10,088 nucleotides of DNA from JAGTVG01 sp964389805 (GCA_964389805.1 CAYMFU010000063.1:1-10088), one strand, 5' to 3'. Numbered from the stretch's first letter, positions 1-7,165 are shown. Notes: generated from the sequence alone by a model not told the origin. A program made the numbers and translations.

Positions 1-391
1 CCTGAACCCATTCCATATCTTCAGATGATACATCGACCTGAATGTCAACAGTCTCTCCATCCTCGCTTTTAATAACCATTACACCGGAACCTTCATCACC
101 CAGCTTCATGGTGATATTTCCATTTTCATCTGATTTCTTAAAGACATCGATGGAAGAATCATCTTTCATTTCATCCACGCTTTTGTAGGTTTTTTTAACG
201 ACCTTTTTCTCTCCGTTTTCAGTGGTGGTTGTTTCAACCGTATAGCTTGGTTCACCGCTATCATCATCTATGGTTACTTTAACTTCTTTTTTAATGGTCT
301 TAGATTTTTCCTCTTCCTCCTGGGCAATAACAAAGGTTATAGAAAAAAGCCAAATAAAGACCAAAACTGAAATTCCATGTATCTTTTTCAT
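1..391 (-). CDS. Secreted acidic protein of unknown function (C-terminal part outside window)
   Basis: The frame is open from an ATG at 391-389 on the minus strand to the window edge, giving 130 codons with no stop. The protein starts MKKIHGISVLVFIWLFSITF and has a clear Sec signal peptide (Lys-Lys, then a hydrophobic core over residues 6-22), with likely cleavage around residues 23-24 (VIA/QEEEE). The mature part is rich in Asp, Glu, Lys, Ser and Thr, with Thr runs (VETTTTENG) and beta-prone alternation, and has no Cys after the signal peptide. I recognise no domain or catalytic motif. It is probably periplasmic or surface-exposed. It is divergent from the histidine kinase gene and has its own TAnnTTTG element at 425-432, so co-regulation with the two-component system is likely; this is inference. 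No Shine-Dalgarno is visible, which is usual in Bacteroidota. The reading frame and export signal are fairly certain; the function is unknown. Confidence 0.8.
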   Translation of the reverse strand, partial: MKKIHGISVLVFIWLFSITFVIAQEEEEKSKTIKKEVKVTIDDDSGEPSYTVETTTTENGEKKVVKKTYKSVDEMKDDSSIDVFKKSDENGNITMKLGDEGSGVMVIKSEDGETVDIQVDVSSEDMEWVQ

Positions 392-424
392 TATTCTAAA
401 TAGTTTTTAATGGATTAACAGGAG

Positions 425-432
425 CAAATTTA
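425..432 (-). promoter_or_regulatory. Predicted -7 promoter element for the secreted acidic protein gene
   Basis: Read on the minus strand this is TAAATTTG, an exact match to the Bacteroidota -7 consensus TAnnTTTG. Transcription would start near 418-420, leaving a leader of roughly 28 bases before the ATG at 391. No clear -33 TTG lies at the usual distance, which fits a promoter needing an activator. An inverted GTTAAA overlaps the element at 434-429. Confidence 0.5.
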
Positions 433-453
433 ACCGCATAAATGGATTTATTC

Positions 454-490
454 GTTAAGGCCAGGTTAAAGAGTGTTAAAAAGTGTTAAA
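454..490 (+). promoter_or_regulatory. Four phased GTTAA(A/G) direct repeats, probable response-regulator binding site
   Basis: GTTAAG lies at 454-459 and GTTAAA at 465-470, 475-480 and 485-490, so the copies start 11, 10 and 10 bases apart, one helical turn each. The last two share the longer unit AGTGTTAAA. OmpR/PhoB-family regulators typically bind tandem direct half-sites spaced 10-11 bases on one DNA face, and a regulator of that family is encoded at 2166-2855 in the operon that starts here. The array lies between two divergent promoter elements, upstream of both. The repeats are directly visible; the identity of the binding protein is inferred. Confidence 0.6.
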
Positions 491-517
491 TATAAACTTA
501 TAATAATAGGCTGACGT

Positions 518-525
518 TAGATTTG
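518..525 (+). promoter_or_regulatory. Predicted -7 promoter element for the kinase-regulator operon
   Basis: TAGATTTG matches TAnnTTTG exactly and ends only 4 bases before the ATG at 530. The expected transcription start is therefore at or just beside the start codon, implying a leaderless or nearly leaderless message. The GTTAAA repeats end 27 bases upstream of it, a common place for an activator. No good -33 TTG is present. Confidence 0.5.
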
Positions 526-529
526 TATT

Positions 530-2179
530 ATGAGTCGTAAAATGATACGAACTATAATAGCATTGATGTCATTGGCAATGATTGGACTGATTGGATTTCA
601 AGCCTATTGGATCAATAATGCCATAGATGTGAGTAACGTAAAATTCAACCAGAATGTTCATGAAGCGCTATACCATGTAGTGTCCAATCTTGAAAAACGA
701 GAAGTTTATTATGCTGCGTCAAAACAGATCAACAGCCGTCCGTTAAATAATCGTTTTTTTCAGATGGATACCAATATGTTTTGGACTAACCAGCATTCCA
801 ATATCTATATGGATTCATTTGCATCGCGTAACCGACAGAATCAGGGAAATACAATAACTTGGGAATCTGGTTTTAGGATTGAGGACTCGCTGTTATTTGG
901 AAATCAAATGGTCAGGATCAGCTATGAAATATCTGATAATGGAAATCCTGATCGCAATCAATTTGTGGGAAAAGAAGATTTTTATAGCCAAAACCAGATT
1001 GAAGTGGATTTCAATAATTTAGAGACGTATGAAAACGAAGTACGCAGGAACATTCAGAAATTTGCTGAGAAATCCAGAATGGTAACGATAGTTCTTGATG
1101 ACCTTCTAGGTGAGCAGAAACAGATATCCAACAGGGTGGAAAAAGAACAGATCGATAAAATGCTAAAAGATCAACTGCAAATGAAAGGTATTGACATCGA
1201 TTATGAATATGCAGTTGTTGACAGGGGAATTAATCATGTTATTTTCAGTGATTATCAACCAAACGATGAAAAGGAAGTGCTTTTGTCCGACTTCTCCATT
1301 AAACTATTTCCGAATGATTTTACCGGTGGCCAGAATTACCTGACGATCTTTTTTCCGGACCAGACTGGATTTTTGATCAAGGATATTTGGTTAACTCTCA
1401 CTTCATCAGTTTTTCTGGTATTGCTAATCATATTTTGTTTCGCCTATGCAATTTTTGCAATTATCCGACAAAAAAAGCTTTCTGAAATAAAGAATGATTT
1501 TATCAACAACATGACACATGAGTTCAAAACGCCTATTTCTACCGTATCGCTGGCATGTGAAGCATTGCAGGATAAGGACATTCAGAAGAATGAATCATTT
1601 ATAGCCAAATATGTTGAGGCCATCCGGGATGAAAACCGACGCCTTGGGCATCAGGTGGAAAAGGTTTTACAAATGGCCACACTTGACAAAAAGGAATACA
1701 GGTTGAAACTTGAAGAATTGGACATTCACCAGATAGTAGATAAGGCGCTGTCACATGTAAATTTACAAATTGAAAAAAGAGGCGGAAGCATACATAAGAA
1801 TCTGATAGCAAGCAATAATATTATAATAAGTGACGATGTACACTTGACCAATATTATATATAACCTGCTTGATAATGCAAATAAATATTCACCTGATAAG
1901 CCTGAGATCGAAATTGATACGGAGGACCATCACCAGGGACTTCTGATTAGAATATCCGATAAAGGTATTGGCATGACCAAAGAAGCTATTGATAAAATCT
2001 TTGACAGGTTTTATAGAATTCCAACCGGAAACATCCACGATATAAAAGGATTTGGGCTTGGATTGACATATGTGAAAACTATATTGCTGGCTCTGGGTGG
2101 ACATATCAAGGTAAAAAGCACACCTGGTAAAGGAAGTTCTTTTGAAATTATTTTACCTTTAGATAATGGACAAAATTAA
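530..2179 (+). CDS. Membrane sensor histidine kinase (RprX-like)
   Basis: This 549-residue sensor kinase autophosphorylates on His and passes the phosphate to the regulator encoded next. Transmembrane segment 1 spans about residues 7-27. A periplasmic region of about 255 residues follows, with no recognisable PAS or Cache motif and a helical stretch near 165-215. Transmembrane segment 2 spans about 286-312. There is little or no HAMP domain: HisKA begins about 15 residues later. The phosphoacceptor is His330 in MTHEFKTP. The ATPase domain has an N box (NLLDNANKYSP, Asn449), G1 (DKGIGM, 477-482), F box (FDRFYRI, 491-497) and G2 (GFGLGL, 507-512), so it looks fully active. Layout and local sequence resemble Bacteroides RprX, but that match is from memory. 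The start at 530 is the first ATG; Met5 (542) is an alternative if the promoter at 518-525 is right. The 3' end overlaps the regulator gene by 14 bases. Confidence 0.93.
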   Translation: MSRKMIRTIIALMSLAMIGLIGFQAYWINNAIDVSNVKFNQNVHEALYHVVSNLEKREVYYAASKQINSRPLNNRFFQMDTNMFWTNQHSNIYMDSFASRNRQNQGNTITWESGFRIEDSLLFGNQMVRISYEISDNGNPDRNQFVGKEDFYSQNQIEVDFNNLETYENEVRRNIQKFAEKSRMVTIVLDDLLGEQKQISNRVEKEQIDKMLKDQLQMKGIDIDYEYAVVDRGINHVIFSDYQPNDEKEVLLSDFSIKLFPNDFTGGQNYLTIFFPDQTGFLIKDIWLTLTSSVFLVLLIIFCFAYAIFAIIRQKKLSEIKNDFINNMTHEFKTPISTVSLACEALQDKDIQKNESFIAKYVEAIRDENRRLGHQVEKVLQMATLDKKEYRLKLEELDIHQIVDKALSHVNLQIEKRGGSIHKNLIASNNIIISDDVHLTNIIYNLLDNANKYSPDKPEIEIDTEDHHQGLLIRISDKGIGMTKEAIDKIFDRFYRIPTGNIHDIKGFGLGLTYVKTILLALGGHIKVKSTPGKGSSFEIILPLDNGQN

Positions 2180-2855
2180 ATTACTTGTCGTTGAGGATGA
2201 TCCAAATTTAGGGCAGATCTTAAGTGATTATTTAAGATTAAAAGCATACGATCCCACCTTATGTATTGATGGAGAAATTGGTCTTGAAGCTTTTAAAACA
2301 GGTCAGTTCGACTTATGCCTCCTGGATATTATGATGCCGAAAAAGGATGGTATTACCCTGGCTAAGGAAATAAGGCTGCTAAATAAAGAGATACCGATTA
2401 TCTTTCTAACAGCAAAATCTTTAAAGGAAGACACCCTGGAAGGATTCCACGCTGGAGCAGATGACTATATTACCAAGCCCTTCAGCATGGAAGAACTTTT
2501 GCTCCGTATTCATGCTGTATTACGCCGTTCCATAAAAGGAGATAAACACCAAAAAACCATTTATACATTTGGAAAAAGTACATTTGACTTCGATAAGCAA
2601 ACATTGATCATAGGAGATCAGAAAATTAAACTAACCAATAAAGAATCTCAACTTCTCAGGCTTTTATGTCAAAATATGAATGAAGTTCTTGACCGTAGTG
2701 CTGCATTAAAAATGATTTGGCGGGACGACAGTTATTTTAATGCAAGAAGCATGGACGTTTATATCGCCAAACTGAGAAAATATCTGAAGCATGATGATAG
2801 TATTTCTATTATAACAATCCATGGAGAAGGATTTAAATTGATAGAAATCAAATAA
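2166..2855 (+). CDS. OmpR-family response regulator (RprY-like)
   Basis: This 229-residue protein is a two-domain DNA-binding response regulator. Residues 4-120 form the receiver domain, with the acidic pair Asp11/Asp12, phosphoacceptor Asp54 (LLDIMMPKKDG), Thr82 (FLTAK) and Lys104 (YITKPFSMEE) all in place. Residues 133-227 form an OmpR/PhoB winged-helix domain, ending in the recognition-helix and wing segment SMDVYIAKLRKYL and IHGEGFKL. It is the cognate partner of the kinase encoded upstream: the two genes overlap by 14 bases, which suggests translational coupling. The receiver closely resembles the RprY group of Bacteroidota in my memory, though paralogues share these motifs. Its likely targets include the GTTAAA repeats at 454-490, giving autoregulation; this is inference from family binding habits and position. 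No terminator is obvious downstream. Confidence 0.94.
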   Translation: MDKIKLLVVEDDPNLGQILSDYLRLKAYDPTLCIDGEIGLEAFKTGQFDLCLLDIMMPKKDGITLAKEIRLLNKEIPIIFLTAKSLKEDTLEGFHAGADDYITKPFSMEELLLRIHAVLRRSIKGDKHQKTIYTFGKSTFDFDKQTLIIGDQKIKLTNKESQLLRLLCQNMNEVLDRSAALKMIWRDDSYFNARSMDVYIAKLRKYLKHDDSISIITIHGEGFKLIEIK

Positions 2856-2937
2856 ATTCACCCTTTTAATTTTCCGGTTTTATTCAATTTCTTCCTTTTT
2901 GTCTTTATATTTAAAATATTTTTTAATTTTCTATATA

Positions 2938-3660
2938 ATGATCAAATTATATCCTTCCATTAGCATTTTAAACGGAAAAGTAACCAGACTTACACGAGGT
3001 GATTACTCTCATGAAAAAGAATATGAAAAAAGTCCGGTTGATTTTGCCAGGATGTTTGAGGACATAGGCATTGAGGTTATTCATCTGGTTGATCTTGATG
3101 GTGCAATAAAGGAATCACCAGTAGCATATCACGTGCTTGAAGCCATAGCAGGTCATACAGATCTTGAAATTGAGTATTCTGGTGGAATACGGACAGATGG
3201 TGATATATTAAAGTTATTTGAACATGGTGCCAAATATATTGCCGTTTCAAGTATTGCTGCAAAAAACAGAGAATTGTTTACTTCCTGGCTTTTCTCGTAT
3301 GGGCGTGAGAAAGTATCCCTTTCAGCAGACGCTTCAGATGGTAAGCTTTTAATCAAGGGATGGCAGAAAAAAACCGACATCGATCTCTATGAATTTATAT
3401 CCTACTTCTATGATCGTGGATTGAAATATGTGAAGGTAACAGACGTTACCAGGGATGGAACTATGGTTGGACCTAATTTTGAGTTATACAAAGACCTTGT
3501 TGGTAAATTTCCTGATTCAAAGATCTTCGCAAGTGGTGGTGTAAGGTCAGCAGAGGATATACAAAAACTTGAAGATGCCGGAGTTTATGCTGTAATTTTT
3601 GGAAAGGCCTTTTATGAAGGTAAACTTACCCTCAAGGATTTAAAAACTTTTATTAAATAA
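2938..3660 (+). CDS. hisA: HisA-family ProFAR isomerase-like protein lacking the first catalytic Asp
   Basis: The 240-residue product has the length and half-barrel repeat pattern of HisA, the cytoplasmic (beta/alpha)8 enzyme that isomerises ProFAR to PRFAR in histidine synthesis. Visible landmarks are NGKVTRLTRGDY (12-23), HLVDLDGA (49-56), the phosphate-site loops SGGIRT (81-86) and ASGGVRS (198-204), SADAS with Asp131, GW (141-142), TDVTRDG with Asp173, and FGKAFYEGK (221-229). The normally invariant PAID near the N terminus reads PSIS (residues 6-9), so the first catalytic Asp (Asp8 in Thermotoga HisA) is Ser9, while the second catalytic Asp seems kept. No other his gene is nearby. It is either a divergent working isomerase or a paralogue with another role. 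I chose the ATG at 2938 because the family begins a few residues before the first strand; a TTG at 2899 would add 13 hydrophobic residues. The spacing of 82 bases allows read-through from the regulator gene. Confidence 0.88.
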   Translation: MIKLYPSISILNGKVTRLTRGDYSHEKEYEKSPVDFARMFEDIGIEVIHLVDLDGAIKESPVAYHVLEAIAGHTDLEIEYSGGIRTDGDILKLFEHGAKYIAVSSIAAKNRELFTSWLFSYGREKVSLSADASDGKLLIKGWQKKTDIDLYEFISYFYDRGLKYVKVTDVTRDGTMVGPNFELYKDLVGKFPDSKIFASGGVRSAEDIQKLEDAGVYAVIFGKAFYEGKLTLKDLKTFIK

Positions 3661-3693
3661 GTAGTTCTGGCCGGATCTTTTAAAAGTCCGCAG

Positions 3694-3701
3694 TACTTTT
3701 G
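3694..3701 (+). promoter_or_regulatory. Predicted -7 promoter element for the GNAT-murF-alr unit
   Basis: TACTTTTG matches TAnnTTTG exactly and lies 33 bases after the hisA-like stop codon. Transcription would begin near 3706-3709, giving a leader of about 120 bases before the chosen ATG at 3828. A near-palindrome at 3672-3690 (CGGATCTTTTAAAAGTCCG) sits just upstream, where a regulator could bind; it could instead be a weak terminator remnant. There is no convincing -33 motif. Confidence 0.45.
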
Positions 3702-3827
3702 CCGATCTTTCCTGGAGAAGTTCGAATCGTTTGCCTGAAATTTCTATTGAACGATGGCTATCCGGGAAATTTTCTTAAGGTGTTAAAAATAAGACTGCCA
3801 GGGAAAGCAAAACGGAAAGTGATTCAA

Positions 3828-4703
3828 ATGGGTGACTTTGAGTTCAGGGGATTTAGACAAAAAGATATATCGAAAATGCGAAAGACTTTTAATCTAGCAT
3901 TTTCTGATTACATCGTCCCCATTAATCTAAGCCATGGTCAGTTTATTCAGAAGATAATTCAGAAAACCTGTATCAGTTTCAATTATTCCGTAGGCAGTTT
4001 TTCCAATAAAAAACTGATTGGTTTCATTTATAACAGCATCAATTATTATGAAGGAAGGAAGACTGCATATAATGGTGGTACCGGGGTCGTTCCTGAATAT
4101 CGGGGCAATAAGCTTACCGAGAAAATGTATGATTCAATTTTTCCAAAATTAGAAAAAAATGGAATCGAACAATGTTTGCTCGAAGTAATATCGAATAATA
4201 AACCAGCCATCAAAGTATACGAAAACCTTGGATTTACAAGATCAAAATTCTTTCATTGTCTTAAGTTAAAAAAGGAGAGTTCTTATTTGCAGGCATTCAG
4301 AAAACCAGATATCGAACTTGTAATTCCCCAAACTCCTAAATGGAAAAAATATGAAAGTTTCTGCGATTATAATGCATGTTACCTTGATTCCTTTCCGTTG
4401 TTAAAAAAGAATAAACTAAATGAATATATTCTCGAGGCATATCAGAATAACCAACTTGTCGGTTTCCTAATTTTTAACAAAAAAATGGGAAGGATAGAGC
4501 ATATTGGAATTGATCATAATGCACGGGGAAAAGGTATTGCCGCAATGTTGATTAAGAAAATGATTAGGGTATGCCGAAATAAACCTATTTATATCTTAAA
4601 TCTTAATGAACGGAATTACGACGTTTTGAACTTTTTCCTGAGGGTTGGATTTAAGAACGAAATTGATCAATTTGAATTAAAATTGTCTATTCCAAGAAAT
4701 TAA
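3828..4703 (+). CDS. Tandem-domain GNAT N-acetyltransferase
   Basis: The 291-residue protein has two GNAT folds in one chain. The first (about 5-147) carries the acetyl-CoA loop VVPEYRGNKLTEKM (87-100) and the later motif NNKPAIKVYENLGF (123-136). The second (about 160-287) carries IGIDHNARGKGIAAML (226-241) and ends with NYDVLNFFLRVGF (263-275). Both keep the R-G-x-G/K-type loop, so both may bind acetyl-CoA, although in tandem GNATs often only one is active. It is cytoplasmic, with no signal peptide. The substrate cannot be read from the sequence; a small amine or peptide is typical of the superfamily. The frame is open upstream to a TTG at 3699, but that codon overlaps the predicted promoter and the extra 43 residues precede the first GNAT strand, so I chose the ATG at 3828. 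Its stop (4701-4703) overlaps the murF-alr start by one base. Confidence 0.85.
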   Translation: MGDFEFRGFRQKDISKMRKTFNLAFSDYIVPINLSHGQFIQKIIQKTCISFNYSVGSFSNKKLIGFIYNSINYYEGRKTAYNGGTGVVPEYRGNKLTEKMYDSIFPKLEKNGIEQCLLEVISNNKPAIKVYENLGFTRSKFFHCLKLKKESSYLQAFRKPDIELVIPQTPKWKKYESFCDYNACYLDSFPLLKKNKLNEYILEAYQNNQLVGFLIFNKKMGRIEHIGIDHNARGKGIAAMLIKKMIRVCRNKPIYILNLNERNYDVLNFFLRVGFKNEIDQFELKLSIPRN

Positions 4704-7162
4704 TGATACAAAGTTCCGGAATTAATGCGATTATAAAAGGTGAATTTCTCCAATTCATTAAAGATCTTCCCATTTCCTATCTATCAACAGATTCAAGAAA
4801 AATAATAAATAATGAATCAAGCTTGTTTTTTGCCATTAAAGGTAAAATTCATGACGGGCACCAATATATTGACGATCTCTACAATAAGAACATACGGCAA
4901 TTTATCATTGAAGAAAAGGATTTTAATATCGGGAAATATCCTGAAGCCAATTTTTACCTGTGCGAAAATTCAATATTTGCACTTCAGGAATTAGCTGCAC
5001 ATTACAGGAAATTATTCTCTTTAAAGATTTTAGCTATTACTGGAAGTAATGGAAAAACCATCGTAAAAGAGTGGCTTTCACAGATACTGTCCTGGAAGTA
5101 TAATGTAGTAAAATCACCAAAAAGTTACAATTCTCAGATAGGGGTTCCATTATCCATTTGGCAGATCAACGAATCCCATAACTTTGGCGTATTCGAAGCA
5201 GGTATTTCGACAAGAGCTGAAATGACAAGGCTTGAAAAGATTATTAAGCCGGATATAGGTATTCTTACCAATCTGGGTTCGGCCCATGATGAAGGATTTC
5301 ATTCAAGAAACGAAAAGCTACAGGAAAAAATACAACTATTTAAGAATTGCAAGATCCTGTTTTATAATCTGGATGATGACCTGATTCATTCCACTTTATC
5401 AGAATTGTTACCTGAATGTGAAAAAGTGACCTGGGGATACCACAATGATGCTACCTTCCGAATACAAGAAATATCACAAGAGGGAAAAATTACAAAAATC
5501 CGGATCGAACACGATTCCTCTACATATGAATTCATTTTTAAATTTACGGATCAGGCTTCTATTGAAAACATAATTCATTGTATCGTATTCTTGTTGAACT
5601 CGGAATGGACAGTATCCGAAATCCAGGAAGGACTCGATGCTTTGCATACTATCTCCATGAGATTGGAAATGAAAAGAGGGGTTAATGATACATATTTAAT
5701 AGACGACACGTATAATAATGATCTTGCGGGATTAGAAATTGCTCTGAATTATTTAAACAACCAGAAGCAACGTAGTAAAAGATCTTTGATCTTATCGGAT
5801 ATTCTGCAATCCGGTATGAGTATTCCCAGATTATACGAAAAAACAGCCGAAATAATCAATCAAAATTCGTTGGATAAAATAATCGGTATAGGGACTGAAA
5901 TCAAACATATAAAAGATCATCTGAATACAGATTTTTATTGGTATAAAGATACATCCGGCTTTCTTGAAGAATTCGATCTGAATAATTTCAGTAATGAAAT
6001 TGTGCTGGTGAAAGGAGCTCGTAATTTTGGACTGGAAAAGGCCATTCGATATCTGCAGGAAAAACTTCATGGCACCGTCTTTGAAATCAATTTAGATGCT
6101 TTAAGCCATAATTTAAATGTTTACCGTTCTTACCTGAAACCAAGTACAAAAATTATGGTAATGGTAAAAGCCCTGGCTTATGGAAGCGGCAGCATTGAGG
6201 TGGCCAATCTTCTAGAGTTTCATCGTATTGATTATTTGGGCGTGGCGTACACGGATGAAGGAGTCACATTAAGGAAAAATGGCATTAATTTACCTATCAT
6301 GATCATGAATCCATCTTTGGATTCATTAGATAAAATCCTGGAATTCAGGTTAGAACCGGAAATCTACAATCTGAGACTATTGAAGGAGATCAACCGATAT
6401 ACAAAAATAAATAACCGTCCAATTCAGCTACATATTAAACTGGATACTGGAATGAGTCGTCTTGGATTTGATCCAGACGATCTGGATGAAATGATTTCAA
6501 TCATAAAAGGAAATTCCCTTATTACCGTGGCGAGTGTTTTCAGCCATTTGTCAAGTGCAGATATAGCTGACCATAATGATTTCACAGAAAAACAGGCCAG
6601 CAGATTCAGAAAAGCTACTCAATTTATAGAAAACCAGATAAACAGCGAATTTATTTGTCATATTGCCAATTCCGCTGCAATTATACGCTATCCTGAATTT
6701 CATTTTGACATGGTACGACTGGGAATAGGACTATATGGATTTGACGCCACCGGTTTAATAAATGATCAACTCCGATCAATCGGTACTTTAAAAACGGAAG
6801 TCTCACAAATTAAGAAATTGAAAAAGGGAGATTCTGTCGGTTATGGAAGAAGAGAGGTAATAGATAAGGATAGTACTATTGCAACTATTGCCATAGGTTA
6901 TGCAGATGGTTTTTTCAGATCTTTTGGAAATAAAATTGGTTCAGTTTGGATAAATGGAAGCCTGGCACCGGTCATTGGAAATGTTTGTATGGATATGACA
7001 ATGATAGACATAACCGAGATTGAGGCACAAGAAGGTGACCCGGTAATTATTTTTGGTGATGAACAGCCTTTGAAATTACTCGCAGACTCAATACATACCA
7101 TTCCTTATGAGATACTTACAAATATCAGTGAAAGGGTGAAAAGGATTTATATCAGTGAATAA
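4703..7162 (+). CDS. murF-alr: Bifunctional MurF ligase / alanine racemase
   Basis: This 819-residue fusion joins two steps of peptidoglycan precursor synthesis in the cytoplasm. Residues 1 to about 452 are MurF, which ligates D-Ala-D-Ala to UDP-MurNAc-tripeptide using ATP: N-terminal domain with STDSRK (28-33), P-loop ITGSNGKT (112-119), central-domain segment TNLGSAHDEGF (189-199), and C-terminal ligase domain with IDDTYNND (333-340) and VKGARNFGLEK (436-446). Residues from about 455 on are a PLP-dependent alanine racemase, which interconverts L- and D-Ala: PLP lysine Lys489 in MVKALAYGSG, DTGMSRLGF (581-589), RLGIGLYG (672-679), catalytic Tyr714 in VGYGRRE, and GNVCMDMTMIDI (759-770). All expected motifs are present, so both halves look active. 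The fusion is typical of Bacteroidota. The one-base TAATG overlap with the GNAT gene implies translational coupling. The gene is probably essential unless separate copies exist elsewhere. Confidence 0.97.
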   Translation: MIQSSGINAIIKGEFLQFIKDLPISYLSTDSRKIINNESSLFFAIKGKIHDGHQYIDDLYNKNIRQFIIEEKDFNIGKYPEANFYLCENSIFALQELAAHYRKLFSLKILAITGSNGKTIVKEWLSQILSWKYNVVKSPKSYNSQIGVPLSIWQINESHNFGVFEAGISTRAEMTRLEKIIKPDIGILTNLGSAHDEGFHSRNEKLQEKIQLFKNCKILFYNLDDDLIHSTLSELLPECEKVTWGYHNDATFRIQEISQEGKITKIRIEHDSSTYEFIFKFTDQASIENIIHCIVFLLNSEWTVSEIQEGLDALHTISMRLEMKRGVNDTYLIDDTYNNDLAGLEIALNYLNNQKQRSKRSLILSDILQSGMSIPRLYEKTAEIINQNSLDKIIGIGTEIKHIKDHLNTDFYWYKDTSGFLEEFDLNNFSNEIVLVKGARNFGLEKAIRYLQEKLHGTVFEINLDALSHNLNVYRSYLKPSTKIMVMVKALAYGSGSIEVANLLEFHRIDYLGVAYTDEGVTLRKNGINLPIMIMNPSLDSLDKILEFRLEPEIYNLRLLKEINRYTKINNRPIQLHIKLDTGMSRLGFDPDDLDEMISIIKGNSLITVASVFSHLSSADIADHNDFTEKQASRFRKATQFIENQINSEFICHIANSAAIIRYPEFHFDMVRLGIGLYGFDATGLINDQLRSIGTLKTEVSQIKKLKKGDSVGYGRREVIDKDSTIATIAIGYADGFFRSFGNKIGSVWINGSLAPVIGNVCMDMTMIDITEIEAQEGDPVIIFGDEQPLKLLADSIHTIPYEILTNISERVKRIYISE

Positions 7163-7165
7163 TGA

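Noticed and set aside
2896..2931. Promoter for the hisA-like gene (TTTTTG at 2896-2901 with TAATTTTC at 2924-2931)
   Set aside because: The -7 candidate ends in C instead of G, spacing is 22 bases, and the tract is so T-rich that a chance match is likely; read-through from the regulator gene is equally plausible.
2899..2937. Extension of the HisA-like protein to a TTG start at 2899
   Set aside because: It adds 13 hydrophobic residues (MSLYLKYFLIFYI) not found in the family; the ATG at 2938 matches the usual HisA N terminus.
3699..3827. Extension of the GNAT protein to a TTG start at 3699
   Set aside because: The TTG lies inside the predicted -7 element, and the 43 extra residues precede the first strand of the GNAT fold without recognisable similarity.
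4703..7162. Reading murF-alr as an assembly or frameshift artefact joining two genes
   Set aside because: Both halves have all their motifs in one uninterrupted frame, and this fusion is a known Bacteroidota arrangement.
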